Shown here piece after piece: positions 1 to 8,990 of a DNA stretch of 64,000 bases. The stretch lies in assembly GCF_004151235.1 (NCBI RefSeq), contig NZ_JUIV01000014.1:78124-142123 (forward strand), written 5' to 3'. The notes below the pieces were generated by a model. That model was not told the DNA's origin. It saw only the letters and a program-made list of their open reading frames with translations, and did not search any database. A program made the translations under genes and the position numbers. Position 1 is the stretch's first letter. Every line of letters starts with the position of its first letter. The stretch comes from Flavobacterium anhuiense. GTDB lineage: Bacteria > Bacteroidota > Bacteroidia > Flavobacteriales > Flavobacteriaceae.

Positions 1-1
1 A

Positions 2-193
2 ATGGGATTAAGCAAAGTTCGTTTTTACATCAGCGCACAAAACCTTTGGACTATTACAGATTATCCAGGTACAGATCCTGAAACGAACTACTTAAACGAT
101 ACGAACTCAAGAAGTAATACCAATTTAGGATTGGATTATGGAGGATATCCAAACGTAAGAACCTTTACTGCAGGATTCAATTTAAAATTTTAA
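2..193 (+). CDS. SusC/RagA TonB-dependent receptor, C-terminal fragment (cut by window edge)
   Basis: Only the last 63 codons are inside the window and the frame is open to base 1, so the gene starts to the left. The visible residues include FYISAQNLWTITDYPGTDPE, the signature near the end of SusC outer-membrane barrels. The protein ends in GFNLKF, a terminal beta strand finishing in Phe as barrel proteins do. The next gene on the same strand is a SusD homolog about 200 bp away, the usual SusC-SusD order. The family imports oligosaccharides across the outer membrane using TonB energy. The substrate cannot be read from this fragment. Confidence 0.93.
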   Translation: MGLSKVRFYISAQNLWTITDYPGTDPETNYLNDTNSRSNTNLGLDYGGYPNVRTFTAGFNLKF

Positions 194-216
194 TCTAATA
201 ACCTCTTTGGGTCTAT

Positions 217-365
217 TAATTAAACACATAGAAACATAGATTTTATGTGTTAAGTAAAGAATGCAGAAAGAAACATGGTTTCTAACACATAGCTTTCTAT
301 GTGTGTTATAGATAAGTGAAACGCCTTTTTAAGAGTTTTAAACCTATGTCTCTATGTGTTAAATT
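217..365. repeat. Imperfect inverted-repeat element between susC and susD
   Basis: The left end reads ATTAATTAAACACATAGAAA and the right end reads TCTATGTGTTAAATTAATT, so the ends are inverted copies. Shorter ACACATAG/CTATGTGT units lie between them. It fills nearly all of the gap between the SusC tail and SusD. It is AT-rich and has no ORF. It could fold as a long RNA hairpin inside the susCD transcript. Confidence 0.7.
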
Positions 366-397
366 AATTACATCCAATTAGCTCTAATAAAAATACT

Positions 398-1918
398 ATG
401 AAAAAATATATAGCTTTTCTTTGCTTCGGAACCATGGCTCTATTCAGCTGTTCTGATCTGGAAGAAAAACCAGTAGGAATTATTCGTCCAGCGAACTTTT
501 TCAATAATACAGACGATTTACAGGCTGCAGTAAATGGCGCTTTTGCTAACATTGGTCACAACAATTATTGGGGAAGAGAATTTACAATTGCCCTTATGCT
601 TCGCGATGATATGGCCGATATTGGAGACCGAACAACACAAGCGGCTCGTATTGATGTAAACGATATGTCAATGAATGATACCAATGCGCTTGTGGCAAAC
701 TTTTGGCCTCAATCGTATGTAATCATAACAGCAGCAAATCAAGCAATTGAAGGCGCTAAAAAAACACCTGGAGATCCTGCTAAAGTAAATGCCATTGTGG
801 CTCAAGCTTATTTTGCAAGAGCTTTTGCCTATTATCATTTAGTGCGCCTTTTTGGAGATATTCCGTATGTAGATTTTGTTGTGAATGATGTATCGCAAGT
901 AAATTCTTTAAGTAAAACCAAAGAAGCAGATGTTTACCCTAAAATCATTGCCGATTTAGAGTTTGCCAAACAATGGCTAGATGACAAACCAAAAGTAAAA
1001 GCTGTTCCAGGAAAGGGTACTGCTGCTGGATATTTAGCTTCTGTTTATTTAACTTTAGGAAATTTTCAAAAAGCGTATGATGAAGCAAAATTTGTTATTA
1101 CAAACGAAGCAAAATTTGGTTTAGGCCTTGATGCTGATTTTCAAGATTTATTCAATGCTACAAAAACTGCTTCATTAAAAGAGCCATTATTTACAATCGA
1201 CTTTAACAACTTGACTTCTGGAAATTACGGTCAAGATTATACCGCATTTTTTACAGGATCTTTAAAAGATGACAGTTACAGTTATGGACAAGGATTTTCT
1301 GTTGCAGTTCCGTCTTTAAAAGTATTCAATACTTGGGATCAGAGAGATTACAGAAGAGCCGTAAGTTTTGATACCATTATCAGAAAGAAAACAGGTCCAG
1401 GTGGATCGCTTCAGGTTTATCCTTCAAGTGATAACGAAAAAGCACCACGTCCGCATATTGCAAAATATTTCCGTTTTCCGGGAAAAGCTGGCGCGAACGG
1501 AAGAACTTCTCAACATAATTATATCACAATGCGTTATGCAGAAGTTTTATTGACTGCTGCCGAAGCTTTAAATGAAATTACTCCCGGAACAACAGAGGCT
1601 GATGGTTATGTAAATCGTGTTCGCGCAAGAGCGAGAAATAAAGCTGGAAAACTGGTTTCTTTCCCTGCAAATATAACTCCAGGATTATCTCAAGCCGATT
1701 TTAGAAAAATGGTTATTGACGAAAGAAGATTAGAACTGGCGTTTGAATATGTCAGATGGTACGACATTAAAAGATTAAAAATCGGACCAGAAGTATTCGG
1801 ACCAAACGGTTTAGAGCCACATGCTAATTTTGATCCGAACAGAGATTATTTATGGCCATTGCCAGGAACTGAGTTAGCTATTAATCCGAATTTAAAACCA
1901 AATAATCCTGGTTATTAA
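398..1918 (+). CDS. SusD/RagB family glycan-binding outer-membrane lipoprotein
   Basis: This 506-residue protein is normal length for SusD. It begins with a lipoprotein signal ending in LFSC (Cys18). The N-terminal SusD-like part contains EGAKKTPGDPAKVNAIVAQA, with TPR-like helices (QAYFARAFAYYHLVRLFGDI). The C-terminal RagB/SusD part carries the family hallmarks ERRLELAFEYVRWYDIKR and YLWPLPGTELAINPNL, and ends in NNPGY. SusD proteins sit on the cell surface as a lid over SusC and help capture oligosaccharides. It follows the SusC fragment and precedes GH88 and GH2 genes on the same strand, so it belongs to that PUL. The family call is firm, but the ligand is unknown. Confidence 0.95.
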   Translation: MKKYIAFLCFGTMALFSCSDLEEKPVGIIRPANFFNNTDDLQAAVNGAFANIGHNNYWGREFTIALMLRDDMADIGDRTTQAARIDVNDMSMNDTNALVANFWPQSYVIITAANQAIEGAKKTPGDPAKVNAIVAQAYFARAFAYYHLVRLFGDIPYVDFVVNDVSQVNSLSKTKEADVYPKIIADLEFAKQWLDDKPKVKAVPGKGTAAGYLASVYLTLGNFQKAYDEAKFVITNEAKFGLGLDADFQDLFNATKTASLKEPLFTIDFNNLTSGNYGQDYTAFFTGSLKDDSYSYGQGFSVAVPSLKVFNTWDQRDYRRAVSFDTIIRKKTGPGGSLQVYPSSDNEKAPRPHIAKYFRFPGKAGANGRTSQHNYITMRYAEVLLTAAEALNEITPGTTEADGYVNRVRARARNKAGKLVSFPANITPGLSQADFRKMVIDERRLELAFEYVRWYDIKRLKIGPEVFGPNGLEPHANFDPNRDYLWPLPGTELAINPNLKPNNPGY

Positions 1919-1924
1919 TAGTAT

Positions 1925-2267
1925 GGGACGCGGATGAAACGGATTTGCTATCGCAAAAACGCGGATTGAAACGGATTTTTTAATTACGTAATGTGTATTT
2001 AGTTTCACGCAGATTTTTACAGATTGAAGCAGATTTAATTCGAAAAAATGATTTTCGTGAAATAAAAAATCCGCTTAATCTGTAAGATCTGCGAGAGAAA
2101 AAATTTTCATACAGACTATAAAACATTAATAAAAAGCTCTTTTAAAACATTCAAATAAAAAGAATCCATTTTAAATCAGCTTAAATCTTTTCAAATCTGC
2201 GTGAAAAAAAAAAAAAATCCGTGCAAACCAGCGTCTTCGTGATAGCGAATCCATCTAATCCGTGTCC
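1925..2267. repeat. 343-bp inverted-repeat element, copy 1 of 2 (GGGACGCGGAT family)
   Basis: The left end has GGGACGCGGATGAAACGGAT followed by GCTATCGC. The right end has GCGTCTTCGTGATAGCGAAT followed by CC and ending CCGTGTCC, an imperfect inverted copy. The interior has further inverted units (TTTCACGCAGATTT and AAATCTGCGTGAAA). A second copy lies at 45225-45446. It has no credible ORF. It fills the gap between SusD and GH88 and has supplied a false GTG start at 2221 for the next gene. Confidence 0.85.
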
Positions 2268-2298
2268 AAAATCACCATTACAAAATATTTATTTTACT

Positions 2299-3492
2299 AT
2301 GAAGAATGTCAGTTTCATTTTTTTAATTCTTGGATTTGCATCGCTGGCAACGGCGTGCAAATCTGGAATTAATTCTCAGACAAAAACTACTTCATTGGCG
2401 ACAGAAAAACTCGAAACGCGTTACAAAATGCTACTCGATTATCCGGTAGATTCTATGTCGATGCCAAGAAGCATGAATATCAAAACTCTAGAAATTCGCA
2501 AAGTGCCATCGAGAGACTGGACAAGCGGTTTTTTTGCTGGAAATCTTTGGCAATTGTACCGATTGACTGGCGATTCAAAATATAAAGAACAAGCTCAAAA
2601 ATGGACTCCTTTTAGCAAAAAGGAAAGTGTCAACAGCAATTCGCATGATGTAGGTTTTAAAGTGTTTTGCAGTTTTGGAGAAGCGCTGAAAGTGGAAAAC
2701 AAAAAAGAATACGAAGCGGTAATTGTAAAAGGCGCCGAAACTTTATGCGAAAGATTCAATCCAAAAGTGGGCGCGATTCGTTCTTGGGATTTCAACAAGG
2801 AAATTTGGGATTATCCGGTAATCATTGATAATATGATGAATCTTGAGTTGCTTTTTGAAGCATCTAAAATATCTGGAAATCCAAAATATCGTGACGTTGC
2901 GATTCAGCACGCTAATACAACTTTAAAAAATCAGTTTAGAGAAGACAATTCCTGCTATCACGTTATTGATTATAATCCAACAACTGGCGAAGTTAGAAAA
3001 AAAACAACTCTTCAAGGATACAATGATGATTCGGTTTGGGCACGAGGTCAGGCTTGGGCTGTTTACGGATTCACGATGTCTTATCGATATACAAAAGATC
3101 CTGCTTATTTAAAACAGGCAGAAGGAACAGCAAAGTTTTTTATGACGAATAAAAATCTTCCTGAAGACGGAATTCCGTATTGGGATTTTAAAGATCCTAG
3201 TATTCCAAATTCGGCACGAGATGTTTCTGCAGCCATGGTAATTGCGTCTGCTTTATACGAATTGTACGGTTATACTAAAAATGATAACTATTTGGCTTTC
3301 GCCAATAAACTAATGGCTTCCGTACAAACGGATAAATATATTTTAGATGCTAAAATTAAAGCACCCTTCTTATTTGATCACAGTACAGGAAACTGGCCAA
3401 AACACGACGAAATTGACGAACCAATAATCTACGCCGATTATTATTTTTTGGAAGCATTAATAAGGGTGCAAAGGTTCAAAGGTTCAAAGTAA
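2299..3492 (+). CDS. GH88 unsaturated glucuronyl hydrolase, exported lipoprotein
   Basis: I chose the ATG at 2299, not the in-frame GTG at 2221. The extra 26 codons lie inside or just after a repeat element, whereas 2299 gives a clean lipoprotein signal with Cys20. The 397-residue product has the alpha/alpha-barrel signatures of GH88: SRDWTSGFFAGNLW, SHDVGF (with the first of the two Asp known to be essential in the family), IIDNMMNLELL (second, catalytic Asp), and SVWARGQAWAVYGF. GH88 enzymes hydrate the 4,5-unsaturated uronic acid that polysaccharide lyases leave on oligosaccharides. A lyase is therefore expected, probably left of the window. GH105 is the nearest alternative. The last residues (VQRFKGSK) are encoded by another intergenic repeat. 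Confidence 0.88.
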   Translation: MKNVSFIFLILGFASLATACKSGINSQTKTTSLATEKLETRYKMLLDYPVDSMSMPRSMNIKTLEIRKVPSRDWTSGFFAGNLWQLYRLTGDSKYKEQAQKWTPFSKKESVNSNSHDVGFKVFCSFGEALKVENKKEYEAVIVKGAETLCERFNPKVGAIRSWDFNKEIWDYPVIIDNMMNLELLFEASKISGNPKYRDVAIQHANTTLKNQFREDNSCYHVIDYNPTTGEVRKKTTLQGYNDDSVWARGQAWAVYGFTMSYRYTKDPAYLKQAEGTAKFFMTNKNLPEDGIPYWDFKDPSIPNSARDVSAAMVIASALYELYGYTKNDNYLAFANKLMASVQTDKYILDAKIKAPFLFDHSTGNWPKHDEIDEPIIYADYYFLEALIRVQRFKGSK

Positions 3493-3562
3493 CAAAGGTT
3501 TTGAATCTTTGAACCTTTAAGCCAGAAAAACCTATGAACCTTTGCAACTTTGAACCTTTGTA
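3467..3562. repeat. Inverted repeat of TTTGAACCTTTG units
   Basis: The left arm has CAAAGGTTCAAAGTAACAAA and the right arm has AACCTTTGCAACTTTGAACC, which pair imperfectly. It starts inside the 3' end of the GH88 gene and stops just before the GH2 start at 3566. Related GCAAAGTAACAAAGG units occur at about 50270-50310 and a half copy lies at about 14540-14575. Confidence 0.7.
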
Positions 3563-3565
3563 ACT

Positions 3566-5974
3566 ATGAATAAAACGAATAAAACTTTTTCAATTTTTGC
3601 GCTTTTTGTTTTGTTTCAAATTTGTCTGAGCAGTTTTGCTCAGACAAAGATGAACATTAATGACAATTGGCTTTATTTAGAAAATGATACTCAAAAATTA
3701 AACGAAGCACAAAAAGCTTCCAACTGGACTTCTCTAAATCTACCCCACACATGGAATGCCGAAGATGCAACCGATCTATATCCAGGTTACAGACGCGATG
3801 CAAGCTGGTATCAGAAGAAATTAAATATTCCGCAAATCGACAAAAACAGGGCTTATTCTTTATACTTTGAAGGTTCGAATGTCACTACAATAGTTTATGT
3901 CAACGGAAAAGAAGCTGGATCGCATATTGGCGGTTATATCGGTTTTTCTATTGACATTACAAATTTGATAAAAGAAGGGAACAATGATATTTTTGTTCGT
4001 GTGGATAATAGTTATGACATCGAAATTATTCCGTCTCAAAAAAGCGATTTCTTTATCTATGGCGGAATCACACGTGATGTATGGCTGGTTTCGAAATACA
4101 AAAATCATATCGAAAATATAAAAATTACAACTCCTGAAGTTTCTGCTAAAAAAGCTTCTGTTCAAATTGTTTCTTCTTTTGTAAATCCAGACAATTCAAA
4201 AGATTTATCGCTAACCGTAACGCTTAAAAATCCGAAAGGGAAAAAAGTAGCGAGCAAAACCGTTTTGGTTACAGATAAAACCTCAACCATCACTTTTGAA
4301 AACATCAAAAATCCAGAACTTTGGGATACTGAAAAACCGAACTTATACAGACTTTCTGCAATTTTATCAGAAAAAAATCAAATTAAAGATAGCGTTTCAG
4401 AAAAAGTTGGCTTCAGATGGTTTGAATTTAAAGATCATGGCCCTTTTTATTTGAACGGAAAACGTTTATTGATTCGCGGTACACATCGTCATGAAGAACA
4501 AGCTGGTGTTGGCGCTGCGATGAGCAACGAACAGCATTGGGCTGACATGAAATCAATCAAAGAAATGGGCGCTAATTTTGTCCGTTTAGCACATTATCCG
4601 CAAGATCCAGAAGTTTATAAGGCTTGCGATGAACTTGGTTTATTAGTTTGGGATGAACTTCCTTGGTGCCGCGGCGGAATTGGTAATGACGTTTGGAAAA
4701 CGAATACCAAAAACATGTTGGCGGAAATCATCAATCAAAATTATAATCATCCAAGTATTATTATCTGGTCTTTAGGAAATGAAATAAACTGGCTTCCTGA
4801 TTTTCCTGATGGCGATAATGCAGATAGAACCAATGCTTTTTTAAATGAATTGAATGATATTGCCCATAAACTCGATCCAACTCGAAAAACGGCTATTAGA
4901 AAGTATTATGAAGGTTCGCATATTGTAGATGTTTTCTCTCCTTCAATCTGGTCTGGCTGGTATTCAGGAAGTTATAAAAGTTATCAAAAAGCAATTGATG
5001 TTTACAAGAAAGAATACAAACATTTTATTCATGCCGAATATGGCGGAGATAGTCATGTTGGACGTCACAGTGAAAATCCAGTTACGGGCGAAAATGTCAT
5101 AAAAGCTGAAGGTTGGGAAGAAGCGATTGTTCAAACTAAAATTGCAAACATTGCTCAAATTGGCGACTGGAGCGAAAATTATATAGTCGATTTATTTGAT
5201 TGGCATTTGCATATATCCGAGAATGACCCAACGTTCGTGGGTAACATACAATGGGCATTTAAGGATTTTGCAACGCCTTTGCGTCCTGAAGACGATATTC
5301 CGTACATGAACCAAAAAGGTTTAACAGACCGAAACGGAATTCCAAAAGATGCGTATTATGTTTTTAAAAGCTATTGGGCGAAAGAACCGTTCGCTTATAT
5401 TGAATCGCACACTTGGACAGAGCGCCAAGGCCCTGAAAACACACCGAGAACGATAAGTGTTTTCAGCAATTGTGAAAAAGTGACTTTTTTCCATAATGGG
5501 AAATCATTAGGAGAAAAACAACGAAATCTTGCTCTGTATCCAGCAAATGGCCTAACTTGGAATGTCAATTTTACGAAAGGGGAAAATATTTTAATCGCCG
5601 TTGGAAAAACAAAAGATGGTAAAACAGTTTCTGATACATTGAAAGTGAATTATCGTTTCAATAAAAATGATACGGCTTCATCGTTGCAACTTTCATCAGA
5701 AAAATTAAAAAATGGTAATTATTTGGTAACTGCAATTGCGATTGACAATAACAATCTACGCTGTTTAGATTATGAAGAAAGTGTTTATTTTCAATGTTTA
5801 AAAGGCGGTAAAACTTTAAAAAATCAAGGAACACCAACTGGAAGCGAATCGATAAGAATGGCAAACGGAAAAGCTTCTATCGAAGTAATTCCTGATGGTT
5901 CTGGGAATCCGATTGAAATGACGGCATTGAACCAGAGCTTTAAAGGAGAATATTTGAGGATTCCTATTGAATAA
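3566..5974 (+). CDS. GH2 family glycosidase (beta-galactosidase/beta-glucuronidase-like), exported
   Basis: This 802-residue protein has an N-terminal signal peptide ending near SSFAQ. Domain order is typical of GH2: sugar-binding jelly roll (LPHTWNAED, WYQKKLNIP, VYVNGKEAGSHIGGY), Ig-like linker, TIM barrel, then C-terminal Ig-like domains. The acid/base Glu is visible in WSLGNE (Glu406) and the nucleophile in HAEYGG (Glu491). The barrel entry FVRLAHYPQDPEVYKACDEL is well conserved. It lies in a + strand run after SusD and GH88, so it probably trims the same oligosaccharide, releasing beta-linked galactose or glucuronate. GH2 covers several beta-glycosidase specificities and I cannot choose among them from motifs alone. 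Confidence 0.9.
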   Translation: MNKTNKTFSIFALFVLFQICLSSFAQTKMNINDNWLYLENDTQKLNEAQKASNWTSLNLPHTWNAEDATDLYPGYRRDASWYQKKLNIPQIDKNRAYSLYFEGSNVTTIVYVNGKEAGSHIGGYIGFSIDITNLIKEGNNDIFVRVDNSYDIEIIPSQKSDFFIYGGITRDVWLVSKYKNHIENIKITTPEVSAKKASVQIVSSFVNPDNSKDLSLTVTLKNPKGKKVASKTVLVTDKTSTITFENIKNPELWDTEKPNLYRLSAILSEKNQIKDSVSEKVGFRWFEFKDHGPFYLNGKRLLIRGTHRHEEQAGVGAAMSNEQHWADMKSIKEMGANFVRLAHYPQDPEVYKACDELGLLVWDELPWCRGGIGNDVWKTNTKNMLAEIINQNYNHPSIIIWSLGNEINWLPDFPDGDNADRTNAFLNELNDIAHKLDPTRKTAIRKYYEGSHIVDVFSPSIWSGWYSGSYKSYQKAIDVYKKEYKHFIHAEYGGDSHVGRHSENPVTGENVIKAEGWEEAIVQTKIANIAQIGDWSENYIVDLFDWHLHISENDPTFVGNIQWAFKDFATPLRPEDDIPYMNQKGLTDRNGIPKDAYYVFKSYWAKEPFAYIESHTWTERQGPENTPRTISVFSNCEKVTFFHNGKSLGEKQRNLALYPANGLTWNVNFTKGENILIAVGKTKDGKTVSDTLKVNYRFNKNDTASSLQLSSEKLKNGNYLVTAIAIDNNNLRCLDYEESVYFQCLKGGKTLKNQGTPTGSESIRMANGKASIEVIPDGSGNPIEMTALNQSFKGEYLRIPIE

Positions 5975-6021
5975 GATTTTCTAGCCACAAAGTCGCTAAG
6001 ACGCAAAGTTTTTTAGTCTAG

Positions 6022-6125
6022 TTTGTCATCCTGACGAAGGAAGGATCACACTAGAAGCTCCGCAATCTTTGTCGCCAATCTTTGTAGAGTTACGAGTGTG
6101 ATCCTTCCTTCGTCAGGATGACAAA
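6022..6125. repeat. Hairpin element with GTCATCCTGACGAAGGA ends, copy 1 of 4
   Basis: Two nearly perfect 30-bp arms face each other: TTTGTCATCCTGACGAAGGA at the left and TCCTTCGTCAGGATGACAAA at the right. The centre contains CCAATCTTTGTAGAG, shared with the other copies. Outside it sits a second inverted pair (GCCACAAAGTCGCTAAGACG at about 5984 and CTTAGCGCCTTCGTGGC at about 6144), so two repeat types are nested. Other copies lie at 8741, 14422 and 26673. Confidence 0.9.
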
Positions 6126-6187
6126 AAAGAGAAAACTTCGTGCCTTAGCGCCTTCGTGGCAAAACACATAATAAACAAATTTAAAAA

Positions 6188-7993
6188 ATGAAAAAAATTC
6201 TAACATTATTATTCCTGACATCGTTCGCAATTGGACAATCACAAGGTTTAATTTCTAACGTACCAAACCGAAATACCACTTCTTTAAACGGTGTTTGGAA
6301 TTACATTATTGATCCCTACCAAACTGGGTTTTACAGTTTTCATATGGAGCAATTCGATAAACAAGAAAAACCGGCAAAAGGAGCATTTTTCAGTAATTAT
6401 CATGCTCAAAACAAACAGGAATTGGTAGAATATGATTTTGATAAATCGCCTACAATTAATATTCCTGGAGATTGGAATTCGCAAGTACAGGAACTAAAAT
6501 ATTACGAAGGAAATGTTTGGTTCAAAAAGTCTTTCGATTATAATTTAACAGCTAATAAACGCCTATTTTTATATTTGGGTGCAATCAATTACAAAGCCGA
6601 TGTTTATTTAAACGGAAAAAAGCTAGGAACACATGAAGGCGGTTTTACTCCGTTTAATTACGAAGTGACTTCGATTATACAGCCAAAAGATAATTATTTG
6701 GTTATAAAAGTTGATAATACGCGTCACAAAGAAGATGTTCCGACTGTAAATACCGATTGGTGGAATTATGGCGGAATCACGCGCGATGTCACTTTAATTG
6801 AAGAAGAAGATTCATTTGTTGAAGATTACACGATTCAACTGAAAAAAGGCAATGCAAATGTTGTTTCTGGTTTTATTAAAATCAATAATTTAGAAGCTTC
6901 ACAAAATAATATTTCGATTTCAATTCCTGAATTAAAAATCAACTTTAAAGGAAAAGCTGATAATAAAGGAATTTTAAACTTCGAAATTCCAGTTAAAAAG
7001 ATTTCATATTGGTCACCAGAAAATCCAAAATTATATGAGGTTATAGTTGACTTTAACGGAAAAAAATTAAAAGATCAAATTGGTTTTAGAACTATTGATA
7101 CGAAAGAAGATAAAATTCTACTAAATGGAAAACCAATCTTTTTACGTGGAATTTCCATTCACGAAGAAAATGCAAAAGGCGGACGCGCGAATTCTCAAGA
7201 AGATGCTTTGCGTTTGCTAAATTGGGCAAAAGAATTGGGTTGTAATTATGTTCGTTTAGCACATTATCCGCACAACGAAAACATTATCCGTGAAGCTGAT
7301 AAAATGGGATTGATGGTTTGGGAGGAAATTCCCGTTTATTGGACAGTTGAATTCACCAATAAAAACACCTATCAAAATGCCGAAGATCAGTTAACTGCTT
7401 CTATTACAAGAGATAAAAATAGAGCGAGTATTATTATTTGGTCAATGGCAAATGAAACTCCAATTTCTGATGCTAGAAATACGTTCATTAAAAATTTAGC
7501 ATCACACACGAGATCATTAGACAACACCAGATTAATCAGCGCTGCTTTATTAACCAAAAAAGAAACTATTGATGACCCGATTGGTGAAGTTTTAGATGTT
7601 GTGGCTTTCAATCAATATTTGGGCTGGTACGGCGGAAATTTGGAAGATGCAGAGAAAATAACATGGAAATCGAAATACAATAAACCTATTGTTGTTTCTG
7701 AATTTGGAGGCGATGCAAAAGCCGGTTTCCATGGAGAGAAAAACGAACGCTGGACAGAGGAATATCAGGAATATTTATACATTCAAAATTTAAAAATGAT
7801 TGAAAAGATTCCACATCTAAGCGGTACAAGCCCTTGGATTTTGGTTGATTTCAGATCTCCAAAAAGATTGCTTCCAGGTATTCAGGACGGTTATAATCGT
7901 AAAGGTTTAATTTCAAATGACGGTGAAAAGAAAAAAGCGTTTTATATTATGCAGGATTGGTATGCTAAAAAGAAAAAGGAATATCAGAATTAA
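6188..7993 (+). CDS. GH2 family beta-glucuronidase-like enzyme, exported
   Basis: The product is 601 residues, the size of the compact beta-glucuronidase type, with signal peptide MKKILTLLFLTSFAIGQSQG. It shows the GH2 jelly roll (IPGDWNSQ, EGNVWFKKSF, VYLNGKKLGTHEGGFTPFNY), a conserved TDWWNYGGITRDV stretch, and a TIM barrel. The acid/base Glu lies in WSMANE (Glu423) and the nucleophile in VVSEFGG (Glu505). It closes the + strand run SusC-SusD-GH88-GH2-GH2. The GH88 neighbour implies a uronic-acid-containing substrate, which agrees with a glucuronidase. That specificity is inferred from size and context, not shown. Confidence 0.88.
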   Translation: MKKILTLLFLTSFAIGQSQGLISNVPNRNTTSLNGVWNYIIDPYQTGFYSFHMEQFDKQEKPAKGAFFSNYHAQNKQELVEYDFDKSPTINIPGDWNSQVQELKYYEGNVWFKKSFDYNLTANKRLFLYLGAINYKADVYLNGKKLGTHEGGFTPFNYEVTSIIQPKDNYLVIKVDNTRHKEDVPTVNTDWWNYGGITRDVTLIEEEDSFVEDYTIQLKKGNANVVSGFIKINNLEASQNNISISIPELKINFKGKADNKGILNFEIPVKKISYWSPENPKLYEVIVDFNGKKLKDQIGFRTIDTKEDKILLNGKPIFLRGISIHEENAKGGRANSQEDALRLLNWAKELGCNYVRLAHYPHNENIIREADKMGLMVWEEIPVYWTVEFTNKNTYQNAEDQLTASITRDKNRASIIIWSMANETPISDARNTFIKNLASHTRSLDNTRLISAALLTKKETIDDPIGEVLDVVAFNQYLGWYGGNLEDAEKITWKSKYNKPIVVSEFGGDAKAGFHGEKNERWTEEYQEYLYIQNLKMIEKIPHLSGTSPWILVDFRSPKRLLPGIQDGYNRKGLISNDGEKKKAFYIMQDWYAKKKKEYQN

Positions 7994-8091
7994 TTCATTA
8001 TTACCAATTCATTAACAAAAAACAGGCTTCAAATTATATGATTTTTCTTCATTATTAATTTACTTTGTAGTTAATCTAAAAATTGTAAACC

Positions 8092-8655
8092 ATGAAAAAA
8101 TTCTATTTACTAGCAGTTACTTTGTTTGCTGCTTTTACAGTTCAGGCTCAAGACATAGTAAAATTTGCTCCGCTTGATGCAAGTCCGGTTGATATTTCGT
8201 ATTTCCCAAACAAAGCGGTGAAATTCAAAAAAACGGATAATCCAAATCCTGTTATTAAGGTGCTTTACGCAAGACCTTCTGCAAAAGGAAGAACAATTTT
8301 CGGTGATGTGGTAAAGTTTGGCGAAGTTTGGAGAGTTGGTGCTAATGAAAACACAGAGATTAAATTCTACAAAGATGTAACAATTGGCGGGAAAAAAGTT
8401 CCTGCAGGATACTATAGTTTATTTGCTATTCCAGAAAAAGATAAATGGACTATCATTATCAACAAAGAATTAGATTTATGGGGAGGTTATGCTTACGACG
8501 AAAGCAAAGATGTTGTAAGAGTTTCTGTTCCTGTAAAACCAGTTTCTGATGTAATCGAAGCTTTGTCTATTGCATTTACAACTCAAGGGAATGTAGCAAA
8601 TCTTGTAATTGGATGGGACAAAACAACGGTTGAATTGCCAATTACGGTTAAATAA
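8092..8655 (+). CDS. DUF2911 family exported protein
   Basis: This 187-residue protein has a signal peptide ending in TVQAQ. The core matches the DUF2911 pattern common in Bacteroidota: an SPVDISYFP opening, VLYARPSAKGRTIFG, EVWRVGANENTEIKF, VPAGYYSLFAIP, and WTIIINKELDLWGGYAYDES. The biochemical function is not established. It stands alone between the first PUL and the molybdoenzyme operon and is followed by its own terminator at 8688. Confidence 0.88.
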   Translation: MKKFYLLAVTLFAAFTVQAQDIVKFAPLDASPVDISYFPNKAVKFKKTDNPNPVIKVLYARPSAKGRTIFGDVVKFGEVWRVGANENTEIKFYKDVTIGGKKVPAGYYSLFAIPEKDKWTIIINKELDLWGGYAYDESKDVVRVSVPVKPVSDVIEALSIAFTTQGNVANLVIGWDKTTVELPITVK

Positions 8656-8687
8656 GTTTTACTAATATATGTCACGAAGGCACAAAG

Positions 8688-8723
8688 TCGCAAAGTTTTT
8701 TTAAGCTTTGCGATTTTTTTTTT
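8688..8723 (+). terminator. Rho-independent terminator after the DUF2911 gene
   Basis: TCGCAAAG and CTTTGCGA form a stem (8688-8695 with 8706-8713), followed immediately by a run of ten T. The left arm is part of an intergenic repeat unit (CACGAAGGCACAAAGTCGCA), so repeat sequence is acting as the terminator. Confidence 0.85.
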
Positions 8724-8740
8724 GAAAAGTAAACCCATTT

Positions 8741-8869
8741 TTGTCATTTCGACGAAGGAGACTCGAGCGATAGCGAACAGGCAAAGCAAATCTCCACGAG
8801 AAACTCTACAAAGATTGGCTTATTATTGCGGAGCTGCTTGCGAAGATTTCTCCTTCGTCGAAATGACAA
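8741..8869. repeat. Hairpin element with GTCATTTCGACGAAGGA ends, copy 2 of 4
   Basis: The ends TTGTCATTTCGACGAAGGAG and CTCCTTCGTCGAAATGACAA are perfect inverted copies. The interior is about 25 bp longer than in the other copies. It carries the conserved core in the opposite orientation (CTCTACAAAGATTGG), so this copy is inserted reversed relative to copies 1, 3 and 4. Confidence 0.88.
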
Positions 8870-8933
8870 GATTGTGTGATAATCAGTCGACAAACTTTAC
8901 TGTTCTTTTGCTTTGTAAGACTTTTTCATAGCA

Positions 8934-8969
8934 CAAAAAAATCCCTTTAAGATCCTACTCTCAAAGGGA
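8934..8969 (-). terminator. Terminator of the aldehyde oxidoreductase operon
   Basis: On the - strand TCCCTTT and AAAGGGA pair (8963-8969 with 8942-8948), followed by a run of seven or more T. It lies about 20 bp beyond the stop of the large-subunit gene. Confidence 0.8.
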
Positions 8970-8990
8970 CTATTATAAGTCTTTTTAGTT

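Noticed and set aside
8722..8931. 69-codon + strand ORF
   Set aside because: It is made almost entirely of hairpin element copy 2 (8741-8869); no protein similarity is evident.
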